Assembly (NCBI GenBank): GCA_943789025.1
Contig: CALSSN010000016.1
Coordinates: 124,001-188,000, forward strand
Source of the DNA: an uncultured Verrucomicrobiales bacterium
Lineage (GTDB): Bacteria; Verrucomicrobiota; Verrucomicrobiia; Verrucomicrobiales; DEV007
Length of the DNA stretch: 64,000 nucleotides
Direction: 5' to 3'
Shown: positions 28,448-37,837 of the stretch, in pieces
Position numbering within the stretch: position 1 is the stretch's first letter
Layout: every line of letters starts with the position of its first letter
Made by a program: the position numbers and the translations under genes
The notes under the pieces: generated by a model
Database searches by the model: none
The model's input: only the letters and a program-made list of their open reading frames with translations
Told to the model about the DNA's origin: nothing

Positions 28448-29206
28448 TCAAGGCTGAGGATCGTCGTCACTCGTCGACTTGAGCAGGGCAAGGAATTCCT
28501 GATTGCCATCCATTCCCGTGATCTGAGACGGGACAAAGCCTTGCCATGCGACCAAAAGTTCACTGCGAACAAACTCTCTGATTCTCTCGACTGCTGTCCG
28601 GCGCAGTTTCTCGTCGCGAACGACCCCTCCTTTCCCGACCTCATTCCGAGCGAGCTCAAACTGCGGCTTGATGAGACAGAGAATCCGCGCGCCTGGTTGA
28701 AGCACCGAAACGGCGGCAGGAAGCACCTTGGTCAGAGAGATAAAGGAAACATCGATCACCACAAGGTCAACCCGCTCACCACCCAGGTCGTCGAGAGTGA
28801 GGTAGCGAGCATTGAACTTCTCGCGAGCAACTACCCGGGGATCACTTCTTATTTTCCACGCAAGCTGATTCGTTCCTACATCGATGGCATGAACACGCGC
28901 CGCACCTGCCTGGAGAAGGCAATCCGTAAAACCTCCTGTCGAGGCCCCGATATCAAGACAGACCGCCCCAGTGGGAATAATCCCGAAATGAGCGAGCCCA
29001 CCTTCCAGCTTGAGCCCCCCTCGCCCCACATACCGAGGCCTTTCTTTGACCTGGATGTCGGCGTCCCGCAGCACCTTGGCAGCAGGTTTGTCGCACGGGT
29101 GCCCAGCGACGAGGACCTCACCGGCAAGAATCAGGCGCTTGGCTTGCTCGCGAGAGGCACAGAGGTCCCTTTCGACCAGCGCCTGATCAAGTCGGATCTT
29201 CACCAC
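28448..29206 (-). CDS. tlyA: TlyA-family 2'-O-ribose rRNA methyltransferase
   Basis: Putative rRNA 2'-O-methyltransferase with an N-terminal S4 RNA-binding domain (IRLDQALVERDLCASREQAKRLI) and a Rossmann methyltransferase domain (CLDIGASTGGFTDCLLQ, HAIDVGTNQL, IDVSFISL, KPQFE). Family members in mycobacteria modify 16S and 23S rRNA and influence capreomycin sensitivity. The open frame reaches a TTG at 29233 overlapping the previous stop, but AGGAGG at 29213-29218 stands 6 nt before GTG 29206, so that GTG is taken as the start, giving about 252 aa. Confidence 0.92.
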   Translation of the reverse strand: MVKIRLDQALVERDLCASREQAKRLILAGEVLVAGHPCDKPAAKVLRDADIQVKERPRYVGRGGLKLEGGLAHFGIIPTGAVCLDIGASTGGFTDCLLQAGAARVHAIDVGTNQLAWKIRSDPRVVAREKFNARYLTLDDLGGERVDLVVIDVSFISLTKVLPAAVSVLQPGARILCLIKPQFELARNEVGKGGVVRDEKLRRTAVERIREFVRSELLVAWQGFVPSQITGMDGNQEFLALLKSTSDDDPQP

Positions 29207-29229
29207 TGACTTCCTCCTGGACGATGCGC

Positions 29230-29979
29230 TCAAGGAAGAGGGATTTGAATAATCTCGTCTCCAGGTTGGATATTCATCCCCGGCTCGAGTGATTCGGGAA
29301 TCAGATTGGCGATTGCTTGGCCCTTTTTGACCTCAGTCACTTTCACCTGGCCCACCACGAAGTGATCTCTTCGCACAGAAAATTTATCTCCCTCCTTGAG
29401 CCCGCCCTCGCTCCCGACATTCATCACCACAAATGCCCACTGCGGATCAAAATGCTCCACCGCCCCGATGGATCCCGCATTCTTCACCTTCTGTTGCATG
29501 GGAGAAAGCTCAGGAACCGCCCCTACGGGTGAAAGAACGCCTCTCCGTGTTCCGGAAGGCGAAGACTGCGATGATGAACCGTCATCAGGGACAAGGTTGG
29601 AGGGCACTCCCCCAATCAGACCCTCTTCACCTTCTGTCCCGATGGCAGGGAGGGGCCCCGGCGTATCCGATGGCAGAAGCGTCCCTGCCCCATCCTGAAC
29701 TCCTCCCGTCAGCTCATCAATCCGACGGCTGATAATTTCCCTTTCGGTCAGTAACACCTCCCTTTCCAATTGCTCCTCCGCCTCTGCAGGATCAATTCCC
29801 ACCGCCTTCTCAACATTCTCAACCCGTCCGCCAAATACATTCTGCTTTTGTGAGTTCTCATCAAGCTTTGCTTCGATGCCTGCAAAACGTTTGCGATCGA
29901 GCTGGCCTTGATAAAAAAGATACCCCGTGAGAGCGAACAGCACGATGGTCAGGGCGAGGGCGATGTGGGTCAATTTCAT
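29230..29979 (-). CDS. Membrane-anchored coiled-coil protein of unknown function
   Basis: About 249 aa from ATG 29979. MKLTHIALALTIVLFALTGYLFY is a single N-terminal transmembrane anchor, followed by a coiled coil (DRKRFAGIEAKLDENSQKQN and EAEEQLEREVLLTEREI), a Pro/Gly/Ser-rich linker, and a C-terminal beta domain (GDKFSVRRDHFVVGQVKVTEV, GMNIQPGDEII) that resembles the barrel-like repeat found in FlgA- or MreC-like proteins. I recognise no specific family. It directly precedes tlyA on the same strand. Confidence 0.7.
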   Translation of the reverse strand: MKLTHIALALTIVLFALTGYLFYQGQLDRKRFAGIEAKLDENSQKQNVFGGRVENVEKAVGIDPAEAEEQLEREVLLTEREIISRRIDELTGGVQDGAGTLLPSDTPGPLPAIGTEGEEGLIGGVPSNLVPDDGSSSQSSPSGTRRGVLSPVGAVPELSPMQQKVKNAGSIGAVEHFDPQWAFVVMNVGSEGGLKEGDKFSVRRDHFVVGQVKVTEVKKGQAIANLIPESLEPGMNIQPGDEIIQIPLP

Positions 29980-30160
29980 GACAAAAAAGTGAGAACTGGA
30001 GCATACCAACCCTCAGAAGGATTGCCAATCTCATTTCCTCCGCCCCAGTCACCCTACTCAGACATGCCTTGGAGTCGCTACCGTTCCGATATCCATGATC
30101 AGCCCCTTAGCCTCTTGGCTCCTGATAGCGCTGTACACGCCTCCGGGTCAGCAAGCACCG

Positions 30161-31375
30161 TCATGGTGCACTCTCCACCGCCTCCTTCTTTTGCATGGAA
30201 GCTCCAGCGACCCGGGCGATGGAAATCCGAGTCACAAGAGGGCCAAAAATTTCGAATACTACCGTCGTTCCAATCGTGATCTGCAAGACCGTGTCACCGA
30301 TCTCAGGAAAGCGTTTCGCACAGATCAGCGCCATCCCCAAAGCGACCCCTGCCTGAGGAAGCAGTGAGGCGCCTGCGAGGCGGGACGTCGATGGGTCGAT
30401 ACCGCTTAGCCGTCCTCCGCACCAACCACCCAGGACACGTCCAACGATACGAAGCACAAAGTAGCACCCACCCAGCCAGCCAATGAGGCTCAGAGACCCC
30501 AACTCAAGAGCTCCGCCAGCGAGCACAAAGAAAATCACGAGGAACGGTTTCTCGATCCGCTCGATGACGTGAAATGGTTGCTCATGCCTTCTGCCCAGGC
30601 GGCAGCCCACAGCGCCCATGGCCATAGCGGCAAGTATGAAAGAAACCTCCACCAGAATGGCCAGTCCACAGGCCATCAGCACAAGCCCAATCGCCTCCAT
30701 GACAATCGGATCTCCCTCGCCGATACGCTTGCTGAGAAGAGAGTGAAGAAAACCCAGTGCCGAACCCAGCACGATAGCTCCGCCCACCTCCCACCCCACC
30801 TGACCAAGACTGGCCCAGGCATCGGCAGGGAACCCAGTCAGCGTGGCAGCCACGCCGAGAAGGAACGAAAAAACCACCAGTCCCCAGGCATCATCGATGG
30901 CCACCACCGCAAGCAATAACCGCCCGAAAAAAGACTCTTCTACTCCTGCCTCCTCAATGACATCGACGGTAGCTGCCGGATCCGTCGCAGTCGCAATGCC
31001 GGCCAGAAGAAGAGCTCCGACGACTCCGATTCCAGTCATGAGCATGCCCAAAAAGACTACCGACGCAGTGATCAGAACCACCGACGCCGCCAGGATCAGG
31101 GAGGTTTGCATCCCCTGCTTTTCGCGGACGTGGACCAGCTTTTCCCCAAGCAGGAACCCGACCATGGTCAAAGCGATGTCAGTCACTAATTCGAAGAGTC
31201 CAGTCGCCGCGTCTGGAAGAAGTTCGAAAGCAGACGGTCCTGCCAGAAATCCAAGAACAAGAAGAAGGGTCACCCTCGGAAGCCTCGTGCGGTTACCAAT
31301 GGCATCCGCAGCGAGCCCGAGCAGGAATATCGTGCCAAGCCCGAGCAGAAGAGAGACTGTGGTGTGAGTTTCCAT
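30161..31375 (-). CDS. Cation/proton antiporter (CPA2-type Na+/H+ exchanger family)
   Basis: About 404 aa from ATG 31375 with roughly twelve hydrophobic segments. It shows the family-typical ATATDPAATVDVI segment (the aspartate needed for ion binding is in this kind of TDxAx motif), LPRVTLLLVLGFLAG in an early helix and LPQAGVALGMALI late. The role would be exchange of Na+ or K+ for protons across the cytoplasmic membrane. No TrkA-type regulatory tail is present. It is upstream of the 29979 gene on the same strand but separated by about 180 bp. Confidence 0.85.
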   Translation of the reverse strand: METHTTVSLLLGLGTIFLLGLAADAIGNRTRLPRVTLLLVLGFLAGPSAFELLPDAATGLFELVTDIALTMVGFLLGEKLVHVREKQGMQTSLILAASVVLITASVVFLGMLMTGIGVVGALLLAGIATATDPAATVDVIEEAGVEESFFGRLLLAVVAIDDAWGLVVFSFLLGVAATLTGFPADAWASLGQVGWEVGGAIVLGSALGFLHSLLSKRIGEGDPIVMEAIGLVLMACGLAILVEVSFILAAMAMGAVGCRLGRRHEQPFHVIERIEKPFLVIFFVLAGGALELGSLSLIGWLGGCYFVLRIVGRVLGGWCGGRLSGIDPSTSRLAGASLLPQAGVALGMALICAKRFPEIGDTVLQITIGTTVVFEIFGPLVTRISIARVAGASMQKKEAVESAP

Positions 31376-31459
31376 GATCGACGTTCTGCTTTCCTTTAAT
31401 CTGATCAACAACACCCAGGCACAACAGCAGTGACACAAGCCCGCGGGCAGCTCAGAAAC

Positions 31460-31804
31460 TCATTCCACTTCATCTGAGAACAAACACACTCTTTGAGCCA
31501 GTATTTGCATCCGCCTCCGAAGCCTCTTGACGACCGATTCCAGCTGCCTTTGAAGGTCGGCAAGATAAAAACTCCGACGCATCACCGACTCAAGTCCGGT
31601 CCGCATCAACCACGGAAGAGTGGGTGTTCGGACAAGGTTCTCGTCCACTTGGACACTGGCCCGCAACTTCCATCCGAGAGCATCAGCCACCCGAGCAGAA
31701 AGAGGAAGCATTCCTTCATGAAACCCCTCCTTCTGACATCCCAGAACACAAAGAATCTGGCGTGCGCCGGCCACAGGAAATTGCGGCTCCGATTCGCTCC
31801 TCAT
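31460..31804 (-). CDS. Small protein coupled to the Lon-like protease, unknown
   Basis: 114 aa, no family recognised. The start ATG at 31802-31804 overlaps the stop of the Lon-like gene in ATGA, so the two are translationally coupled. It is basic and helical at the C-terminus (LADLQRQLESVVKRLRRRMQ). A partner or substrate-delivery role for the protease is possible but only inferred from the overlap. Confidence 0.6.
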   Translation of the reverse strand: MRSESEPQFPVAGARQILCVLGCQKEGFHEGMLPLSARVADALGWKLRASVQVDENLVRTPTLPWLMRTGLESVMRRSFYLADLQRQLESVVKRLRRRMQILAQRVCLFSDEVE

Positions 31805-34290
31805 GACCGCTTGCCCTTCCTCCTGCCTTCGCCCTCATCATTCCCGTCACCCTCGTCAACCTCACGCTTGCTGTCACTCGGGTGAAGAAGTCTGGCATAG
31901 CTCTGCAAAACCCCCTCCACCTTACCAAACACAGTTTCCGCAGGAAATTTCCCTGTCTTCCCCCGCTTGCCGGCTGCGAGGCCGGTGAGCAGTTCGATCC
32001 CCTGCTCGACACGCCGCACGGGATAGATATGAAACTCGCATCGGTCACAGGCAGACACCACCTCAGAGCGCAGCATCAAATGCTTCACATTCGCCTCTGG
32101 AATAAGCACACCCTGAGTCCCTGTCAGCCCTTTGCGTCGGCAGACTTCGTAAAACCCTTCGATCTTCTCGTTAACTCCTCCGATCGCCTGCACCTCACCA
32201 TGCTGGTTCAGAGATCCTGTCACTGCGAGATCCTGACGAAGAGGGATCTTCCCGATCGCAGAAAGAAGGAGGTAAAGTTCTGCAGACGAGGCACTGTCGC
32301 CATCAACTCCGCCGTAGCTCTGCTCGAATACAAGACGCGCTGAGAGGCTGAGTCGCTCGTCCGGAAGGAACTGCCCGAGAAGGTAACCGGTCAGAATCAT
32401 GACACCCTTTGAATGGAGGGCTCCGCCGAGATCAACCTCACGCTCGATATCAACAATGCCACCATTCCCTGCCCTCGCCGTTGCCGTAATCCGATTGGGC
32501 TGCCCGAACGCAGCATCGCCCAACGAGAGTATGGAAAGGCCATTGATCTGGCCGATCACAGTGCCCTCGGTATCGACAAGCACCGTTTCTTCCTCGATTT
32601 TGTCGTAGAGTAATTCCGGAATTCTCCAGTGACGTTCATCCCGTCGCTCGAGCGCCTTGAGGACTTCAGGCAGGCTGACAAGCCCCCGACCGCCCTCTCT
32701 GGCGAGGAAGTCCGCTTCATGCAGAAGGGTCGAGATCGTTTCTGAATGCAGACTCAGCTTTCCCGGATCACCGGAATGACGGGCGCACTCTTCAAGCACC
32801 CGGGCTGTAGCTCCGGCATCGAGCGGCAGGAGCCTGTCACGTTCCAGGAGCGATGCCAAGCGCCGTACGAAAATTCGTTGATTGGGAGCGGTCCAGTCGA
32901 GATCTTCTTCGAAGTCAGCAGCGACGCGGAACAGGCCGGAGAACTCAGGATCGCGTTGCTTGAGAAGATAGTAGAGCGACCTCTCTCCCACGAGGATCAC
33001 TTTAACGTCGAGGGGAATCGGTTCAGGCTCGAGCGTGACCGTGCTGACCAGTCCGTAAGCCTGCCCGAGAGACTCAAGCCGGAGACTCCCAGACTTCAGC
33101 GCCCGCTTCAGGCTTTCCCAGCCGTATGGCTCGAGGAGAACACTGCGGACATCGAGGATCAGATATCCGCCATTCGCTCGATGGAGAGCCCCCGCCTTCA
33201 TCATAGTGAAGTCCGTACTCAGCATTCCCATCTCGCTGGCATGCTCGATCCGCCCGTTCAAATTGACAAAGCTCGGGTTATCTTCCTGGATGATCGGCGC
33301 CGTCTCCGCTCCCGCATTGTCGACAAAGAGATTGACTCGGTAGGGAAGAAATGGATCACCCTCCTCCGCTGGTCCGGGCAATTGCATCCCCGGCACAGGT
33401 TCAGGAAGTTCCTTATGAAGATCCGCAAAGAGGTGGATATTTTCAAGAAGATCCGCCGCCAAGCTCTCGATGTGTGCGATGATTTGAGGCAGATCGATGT
33501 AGCTCTCGAGCAATTCAGTGATGTACTGGCCTACCGTATTCTGGGCCACATCCCGGTTGAGCGCTTTCAAGCTTTTAAGAAACCCTCGCCTCCAGCGAGG
33601 AACCTGCTGCACGATCGTCTCGAGCTCCTTCTGGTATCCTTCCAGCTTCTCTTGGATCACCATCAGATCCTCTTTACTCATGCTGCTCAGATCCTCTTGA
33701 TCGAGCACCTTGCCGTCTTTCGCCGGAGCAATGGTGATCCCTCCGGGGGTATGGATCATAACAAAGTCGGCCCCCTCGACTTCCTGCCGCAGCTGCTCCA
33801 AGGCCTCTTCGTGTGGTCGTCCGAAGCGACTCTCCAACTCTTCCAGACGTGCACGGCATTCGTCACTATCAAGTGCAGCCGGAATGGCACTGGCAAGGTT
33901 CTCAATGAAGTTCTGCATGTCCGCCCGGAACACTTTTCCTCGCCCCACGGGCAGCCGAATCGCTAATGGACGCCTCGCATCCTCAAAATTGTGCACGTAG
34001 ATCCAGTCAGATGGCCGGACCGGACGTTCCTCCGCCTCGGCCCCGACAAGTTCGGTCACCGCGATACCGATCTCGAGGTCGCGGCTCCCCATAGCGAAAA
34101 TATTGTATCCGGCGTGACGGTTCTTCAGCGCATATCCAAAGGCATTCTTAACCCGCGACTGGGCCACACATCCATCACAGGGCCGGAGCTTTTCGGTGGT
34201 CTTAAAGCGCAGGCTTCCGGGCGAGCAAATTCGCCGGAGCTTTTTGGTAACGAGCCGTCGGGGACTTCCCATACCCGAAGCGTGCATCAA
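31801..34290 (-). CDS. Lon-family protease (AAA_32 type) with degenerate P-loop
   Basis: 829 aa. The C-terminal domain is a Lon protease: catalytic Ser666 in GGVDGDSASSAE and Lys709 in GGVNEKIEGF, with the usual 43-residue spacing. The N-terminal ATPase-like domain follows the AAA_32/YcbZ pattern (FGYALKNRHAGYNIF, then WIYVHNFED) but the expected GxPGTGR(T) Walker A loop after YNIF is MGSRDLEIGIAV, with no GK or GR-T. A central coiled region (SKEDLMVIQEKLEGYQKELE) and the Lon-insertion-like LNGRIEHASEMGML are present. It is therefore probably an ATP-independent or poorly ATP-using protease, or a frame problem hides the loop. Confidence 0.85.
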   Translation of the reverse strand: MMHASGMGSPRRLVTKKLRRICSPGSLRFKTTEKLRPCDGCVAQSRVKNAFGYALKNRHAGYNIFAMGSRDLEIGIAVTELVGAEAEERPVRPSDWIYVHNFEDARRPLAIRLPVGRGKVFRADMQNFIENLASAIPAALDSDECRARLEELESRFGRPHEEALEQLRQEVEGADFVMIHTPGGITIAPAKDGKVLDQEDLSSMSKEDLMVIQEKLEGYQKELETIVQQVPRWRRGFLKSLKALNRDVAQNTVGQYITELLESYIDLPQIIAHIESLAADLLENIHLFADLHKELPEPVPGMQLPGPAEEGDPFLPYRVNLFVDNAGAETAPIIQEDNPSFVNLNGRIEHASEMGMLSTDFTMMKAGALHRANGGYLILDVRSVLLEPYGWESLKRALKSGSLRLESLGQAYGLVSTVTLEPEPIPLDVKVILVGERSLYYLLKQRDPEFSGLFRVAADFEEDLDWTAPNQRIFVRRLASLLERDRLLPLDAGATARVLEECARHSGDPGKLSLHSETISTLLHEADFLAREGGRGLVSLPEVLKALERRDERHWRIPELLYDKIEEETVLVDTEGTVIGQINGLSILSLGDAAFGQPNRITATARAGNGGIVDIEREVDLGGALHSKGVMILTGYLLGQFLPDERLSLSARLVFEQSYGGVDGDSASSAELYLLLSAIGKIPLRQDLAVTGSLNQHGEVQAIGGVNEKIEGFYEVCRRKGLTGTQGVLIPEANVKHLMLRSEVVSACDRCEFHIYPVRRVEQGIELLTGLAAGKRGKTGKFPAETVFGKVEGVLQSYARLLHPSDSKREVDEGDGNDEGEGRRKGKRS

Positions 34291-34378
34291 TCCGCGGCAA
34301 TTCCCAACGCGAGGCTTGGCCAGGACCTCGCTTATTTTGGCGTCCCGCTTCGGTTCCAGAAAAACATCTCACCATGGA

Positions 34379-35224
34379 TCAAGCCATCACATCATCCGCG
34401 ATCTTCTCCAGAAAATGACGTGCGCCAGTGGCACCCTGCAGAATTTCTCGCGGTTCCGGACCGCCGTGTAACTCCAGGACAAAGACCGCATCAGGCCGTG
34501 CCTCTAGAATCTGCCGCACCAAAGGCTCCCAATGAATGCTCCCCCGACCGGGTGGCAGATGGTCGTCCCGGTCGCCTGAGTTGTCGTTGGCATGAACCAT
34601 ACGCAGGTGGCCAGAAAGCTTGTGCGCTACACACGGGAGATCGCCGGAGAGATAAGCATGCCCGGTATCGAGGCATGCTTCCGCATTCATCGAATCGATC
34701 GATCCAAGCAGGTAAAGCATATCGCGGACGTGACCGAACATCAGGTGCGGCAACATGTTTTCGAGGAGCAGCGTCAGGCCGATTTTACTACAGTAAGCGG
34801 CCACCTCGTTGAGTGATTCGGCAGCCAACTGCATCCTCGGATACCACTCGTGGGGCTGGAGATGATTTTCCTGCTCGGGTCCGGGATGGAGGACGATGTA
34901 GCGAGCATTCAGGATTCCCGCTGCTTCACAGGCACGGCAAAGCTCCGCCACTGAGTTCCTCCGCACCTTCCCATCCCAGGAACTTATGTCGATATGCTCG
35001 GCAAAAGGCGCATGAAAGGAAAGCGCATGAAGCCCCTCCCGTTCAAGGGTCCGAGCAGCGCGAGCCACCAAATCGGGTTGATGAAAGTCGAGGTGAGCTG
35101 GAAACGAGCAGATCTCAAGATCACGAAAGCCAAATTCACTGAACCAATGAAGCACGTTTTCGATGGGAGATTGGTAAAAACACCCCGTCGAGATAGAGAC
35201 CGGTAAATGGAAGTCCTTACCCAT
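34379..35224 (-). CDS. TIM-barrel protein of the sugar-phosphate isomerase / AP endonuclease 2 family
   Basis: 281 aa from ATG 35224, which overlaps the previous stop by 8 bp; the much longer upstream frame has no similarity. The barrel shows metal-site strands typical of xylose-isomerase-like TIM barrels: DLEICSFPAHL, ALSFHAPF, YIVLHPGP, TLLLENML, EACLDTGHAYL, MVHANDNSG and FVLELHGGPE. Members include epimerases, isomerases and endonuclease IV; the exact reaction cannot be read. The overlap with the primase-like gene makes a functional link plausible. Confidence 0.78.
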   Translation of the reverse strand: MGKDFHLPVSISTGCFYQSPIENVLHWFSEFGFRDLEICSFPAHLDFHQPDLVARAARTLEREGLHALSFHAPFAEHIDISSWDGKVRRNSVAELCRACEAAGILNARYIVLHPGPEQENHLQPHEWYPRMQLAAESLNEVAAYCSKIGLTLLLENMLPHLMFGHVRDMLYLLGSIDSMNAEACLDTGHAYLSGDLPCVAHKLSGHLRMVHANDNSGDRDDHLPPGRGSIHWEPLVRQILEARPDAVFVLELHGGPEPREILQGATGARHFLEKIADDVMA

Positions 35225-36641
35225 GCACATTCTCCAGCAATTGCCCGCGCAGCCGGGAAAGATCCTGCGGGCAGTCAGGGCAACTACACAGGTGCTTGTC
35301 CTGGGTAGAGACACAGTTGAAGTCAACCGCCTCGTCGATTCCTGTTTCGAGCTCAGCCACAAAACTACGGACGTAGAAATCGGCACGTAACCCCGAGTTG
35401 TAGACATCCCAATACCCCTTCCTCCAACCATACGAAGGCTCTTCAAACCGCGACCGCACCAAACCTGCGATATGCCTCGGATGCCATCCTGCAACCAGAA
35501 GGTAACGGGTCAATAACTGCAAAGCCACCGGCTTGAGAAGAAGGTCATTCGGCTCCTCAAGGATGGTTCGAACACAGGGAAAAAAGTTAGCTGTCGGAGT
35601 TTTTGCATAGGTTTCGGGCCATGCTCCCCGGGGATCATGCGACACCTCATAAAAGCGCCTGTGAAACCCTCGAAGCGACGAAGAGAGATAAGCATCAATC
35701 AGTCTTCCCATACCCTGCCCTTGATCTGGAATACGCACCAGAGTCCGATGCGCAAGATCACGAACTTCCGCAGCATTCTGCCGGATCTTAATCGCCTGTT
35801 GCACGTCGATTTCATGAAGCGGGAGAGTGACGAACCGAGGAACATCCTGAAGCAGACCGAGACGTTCCAACAACCCGCTCTGCCAAGGCTTTCTGTAATG
35901 CGTGAAGGGCAATCGAATCACTCGAGAGGCCAGTGGATCGCCATACTCTGAGAGATCGATCGAGACGATCTCCCGCCGACCGGAAATAAGTTTTCCCACC
36001 TCAACTGTGGTCAGTTCAACAGGGATCTCGGCCACTGAAGCCACGCGTTTCCGAACCTCCTGGGCAAGGTATTCCATGACCAGGCCGAGCCCTTCAAATC
36101 CTGCCTCGTCCGACCCGGGCACAGCGACCACGTCATCGCCACCCGCTACCAGCGCTCCGGGACACACCTCTCCGCGTAACCGCTTGGAGGAAATCGATTC
36201 ATTCGCCATCCGCCACACAAAATGGTGCCCTTGCCCGGTCAGGAGGTGGAGAGGACGGATCCCGAAACTTGCCAGGATTTCCTCGATCGCTTTTACCACC
36301 GGTTCTTGAAGGCGGCAGGCTCTCTCGGGATCTACAAACGCCTCAGCCGGAAAATCAAAGTCCACATACTCGATGTCGATATGTGCAATCAAGCTGTCTC
36401 GGTCTCCCAGCGAGCGGGCAAGATCCCACGGCTTCCTGAGGGCATTCTCCCAGTTCTCAATCGCGATTTCTTTAAATTTCGCCGGTTCAATCCCGTCACA
36501 TCGCGTCAAATAATTCGCCGTCGGTCGACCGTCACGATCGCGCCCGAGATAATCAGCGATCCGATCCCGCACGACCGGGTCCTGATAGAGACCCGCAAGT
36601 CCCGAAGGAATGGATTCTTCGTTTTTATTCCCAGAAGTCAC
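35217..36641 (-). CDS. Candidate archaeo-eukaryotic primase (AEP)-like protein
   Basis: 474 aa, no close family recalled, but three motifs in order look like the AEP catalytic core: HIDIEYVDFD at residues 87-96 (acidic metal site), TGQGHHFVW at 135-143 (the small residue-x-Gly-x-His pattern) and SIDLSEYGDPLASRVIRLPF at 227-246 (aspartate followed by the arginine-rich RLIRLP-type segment), then THYRKPW. The C-terminus has a possible zinc knuckle, with cysteines at 443, 452, 454 and 457. If right, it could synthesise primers or fill gaps. The overlapping downstream TIM-barrel gene is its operon partner. The chain of weak motifs keeps confidence moderate. Confidence 0.55.
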   Translation of the reverse strand: MTSGNKNEESIPSGLAGLYQDPVVRDRIADYLGRDRDGRPTANYLTRCDGIEPAKFKEIAIENWENALRKPWDLARSLGDRDSLIAHIDIEYVDFDFPAEAFVDPERACRLQEPVVKAIEEILASFGIRPLHLLTGQGHHFVWRMANESISSKRLRGEVCPGALVAGGDDVVAVPGSDEAGFEGLGLVMEYLAQEVRKRVASVAEIPVELTTVEVGKLISGRREIVSIDLSEYGDPLASRVIRLPFTHYRKPWQSGLLERLGLLQDVPRFVTLPLHEIDVQQAIKIRQNAAEVRDLAHRTLVRIPDQGQGMGRLIDAYLSSSLRGFHRRFYEVSHDPRGAWPETYAKTPTANFFPCVRTILEEPNDLLLKPVALQLLTRYLLVAGWHPRHIAGLVRSRFEEPSYGWRKGYWDVYNSGLRADFYVRSFVAELETGIDEAVDFNCVSTQDKHLCSCPDCPQDLSRLRGQLLENVHG

Positions 36642-36730
36642 CCCGCATCATGAATGCAAAAGTCCCAGCCTGCATCCCATCGTTTAACCAAATTCGGTCT
36701 TCTTTTGTCTGTTTCGACCGCAACCCGCAC

Positions 36731-36747
36731 GTACGCATTTTGCGTAC
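36731..36747. promoter_or_regulatory. Perfect palindrome upstream of the PocR/AraC regulator
   Basis: GTACGCATTTTGCGTAC has two 7-bp arms and a 3-bp centre. It lies 99 bp before the regulator start and in the gap shared with the divergent primase-like gene, so it could be an autoregulatory operator or serve both promoters. Confidence 0.45.
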
Positions 36748-36845
36748 AACCGTCTAAGCAGAATCCTTACTCGCCGATCAGGATCACCACCAATAGCAAG
36801 CGACCCCAACCCTATGGCAACCTGATATCAACGCTGACACCAATC

Positions 36846-37772
36846 ATGAACAAAATAAAAAAAGACGCAGGCATGACAGAGAGAGTTCTCACAAAACTCC
36901 GCAACTCAGAACTCTTTATCACTTACCGCGACGCATTCCTCAAGGCGACAGGTCTTCCCCTCTCCTTAGAAAAGGCTGACGACAATGGCTGGCGGCCGTG
37001 CTGCGGGACCGAGAATTCGAACGCCTTCTGCCAGCTCCTCAACGGGGGAGAAAACCCCTGTTCCATGTGCAGCATGGCATGCCACGACCTCGCTCATCAC
37101 GCCGAGAATCATCTTGCCTCAGTCCGGTGCTTTGCCGGGCTCAATGAAAGCGCCGTTCCGATTCGCTGCGGGGCTCAAACCGTAGCCTTCCTGAGCACCG
37201 GCCAGATCTTCCACGAAAAACCTAAAAAGAAAAACTTCACCAGTCTCCGCCCAACCCTCAAAGCAGAAGGTCGCCGAGAATTACAACTCGCACGCCTCGA
37301 AAAAGCCTACCTCGACGGCACCGTCGTCTCGCTCGAGCAGTACCGGGGAATCACCACCCTGCTTGCAGCGTTTTCCATGCAGCTTTCTGCTCTTGGATCG
37401 CGACTCGTACTTGAAGAGGAAAACGAACCGATGCCAGTCAGGATGGCCAAGCAGTTTATCAACTTACACCTGGAGGACAAAATCACCCTCGAAGAAGTCG
37501 CCGACCACTGCAGTGTCAGTACTTTCTATTTCTGCAAGCTCTTCAAAACGACAACCGGAATGACTCTCACAGAGTATGTCAACCGTCGACGGATCGAGAG
37601 CGCCAAACGTCTTCTGCTGCAACCTGGCACCCGCGTGACCCGCGTTGCTTACGATGTCGGCTACCAATCTCTCTCCCAATTCAATCGAAGTTTCCTGAAG
37701 TATGCCGGGTGTTCGCCCACTGTGTTCAGAGACCGCGAGCGGAAAGGGGAAGGCCTCTTACTTGCTGCATAG
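36846..37772 (+). CDS. AraC-family regulator with PocR-type sensor domain
   Basis: 308 aa from ATG 36846; the frame continues upstream without similarity. The N-terminal part has the cysteine pattern of PocR domains (RPCCGTENSNAFC, CSMCSMACH), which are thought to sense small ligands. The last 100 residues are two helix-turn-helix motifs of the AraC family (LEEVADHCSVSTFYFCKLFK and RVTRVAYDVGYQSLSQFNRS). It is divergent from the primase-like gene, and a perfect palindrome lies upstream. Which genes it controls is unknown. Confidence 0.88.
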   Translation: MNKIKKDAGMTERVLTKLRNSELFITYRDAFLKATGLPLSLEKADDNGWRPCCGTENSNAFCQLLNGGENPCSMCSMACHDLAHHAENHLASVRCFAGLNESAVPIRCGAQTVAFLSTGQIFHEKPKKKNFTSLRPTLKAEGRRELQLARLEKAYLDGTVVSLEQYRGITTLLAAFSMQLSALGSRLVLEEENEPMPVRMAKQFINLHLEDKITLEEVADHCSVSTFYFCKLFKTTTGMTLTEYVNRRRIESAKRLLLQPGTRVTRVAYDVGYQSLSQFNRSFLKYAGCSPTVFRDRERKGEGLLLAA

Positions 37773-37837
37773 CCTCCACCCTCACCACCATCGAGAAAAG
37801 AAGGTGGAGGCAAGGGCAGCTGAACTCGGAGCAATCC

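Noticed and set aside
32746-33966. 406-codon plus-strand frame
   Set aside because: Antisense to the Lon-like gene; no domain recognised.
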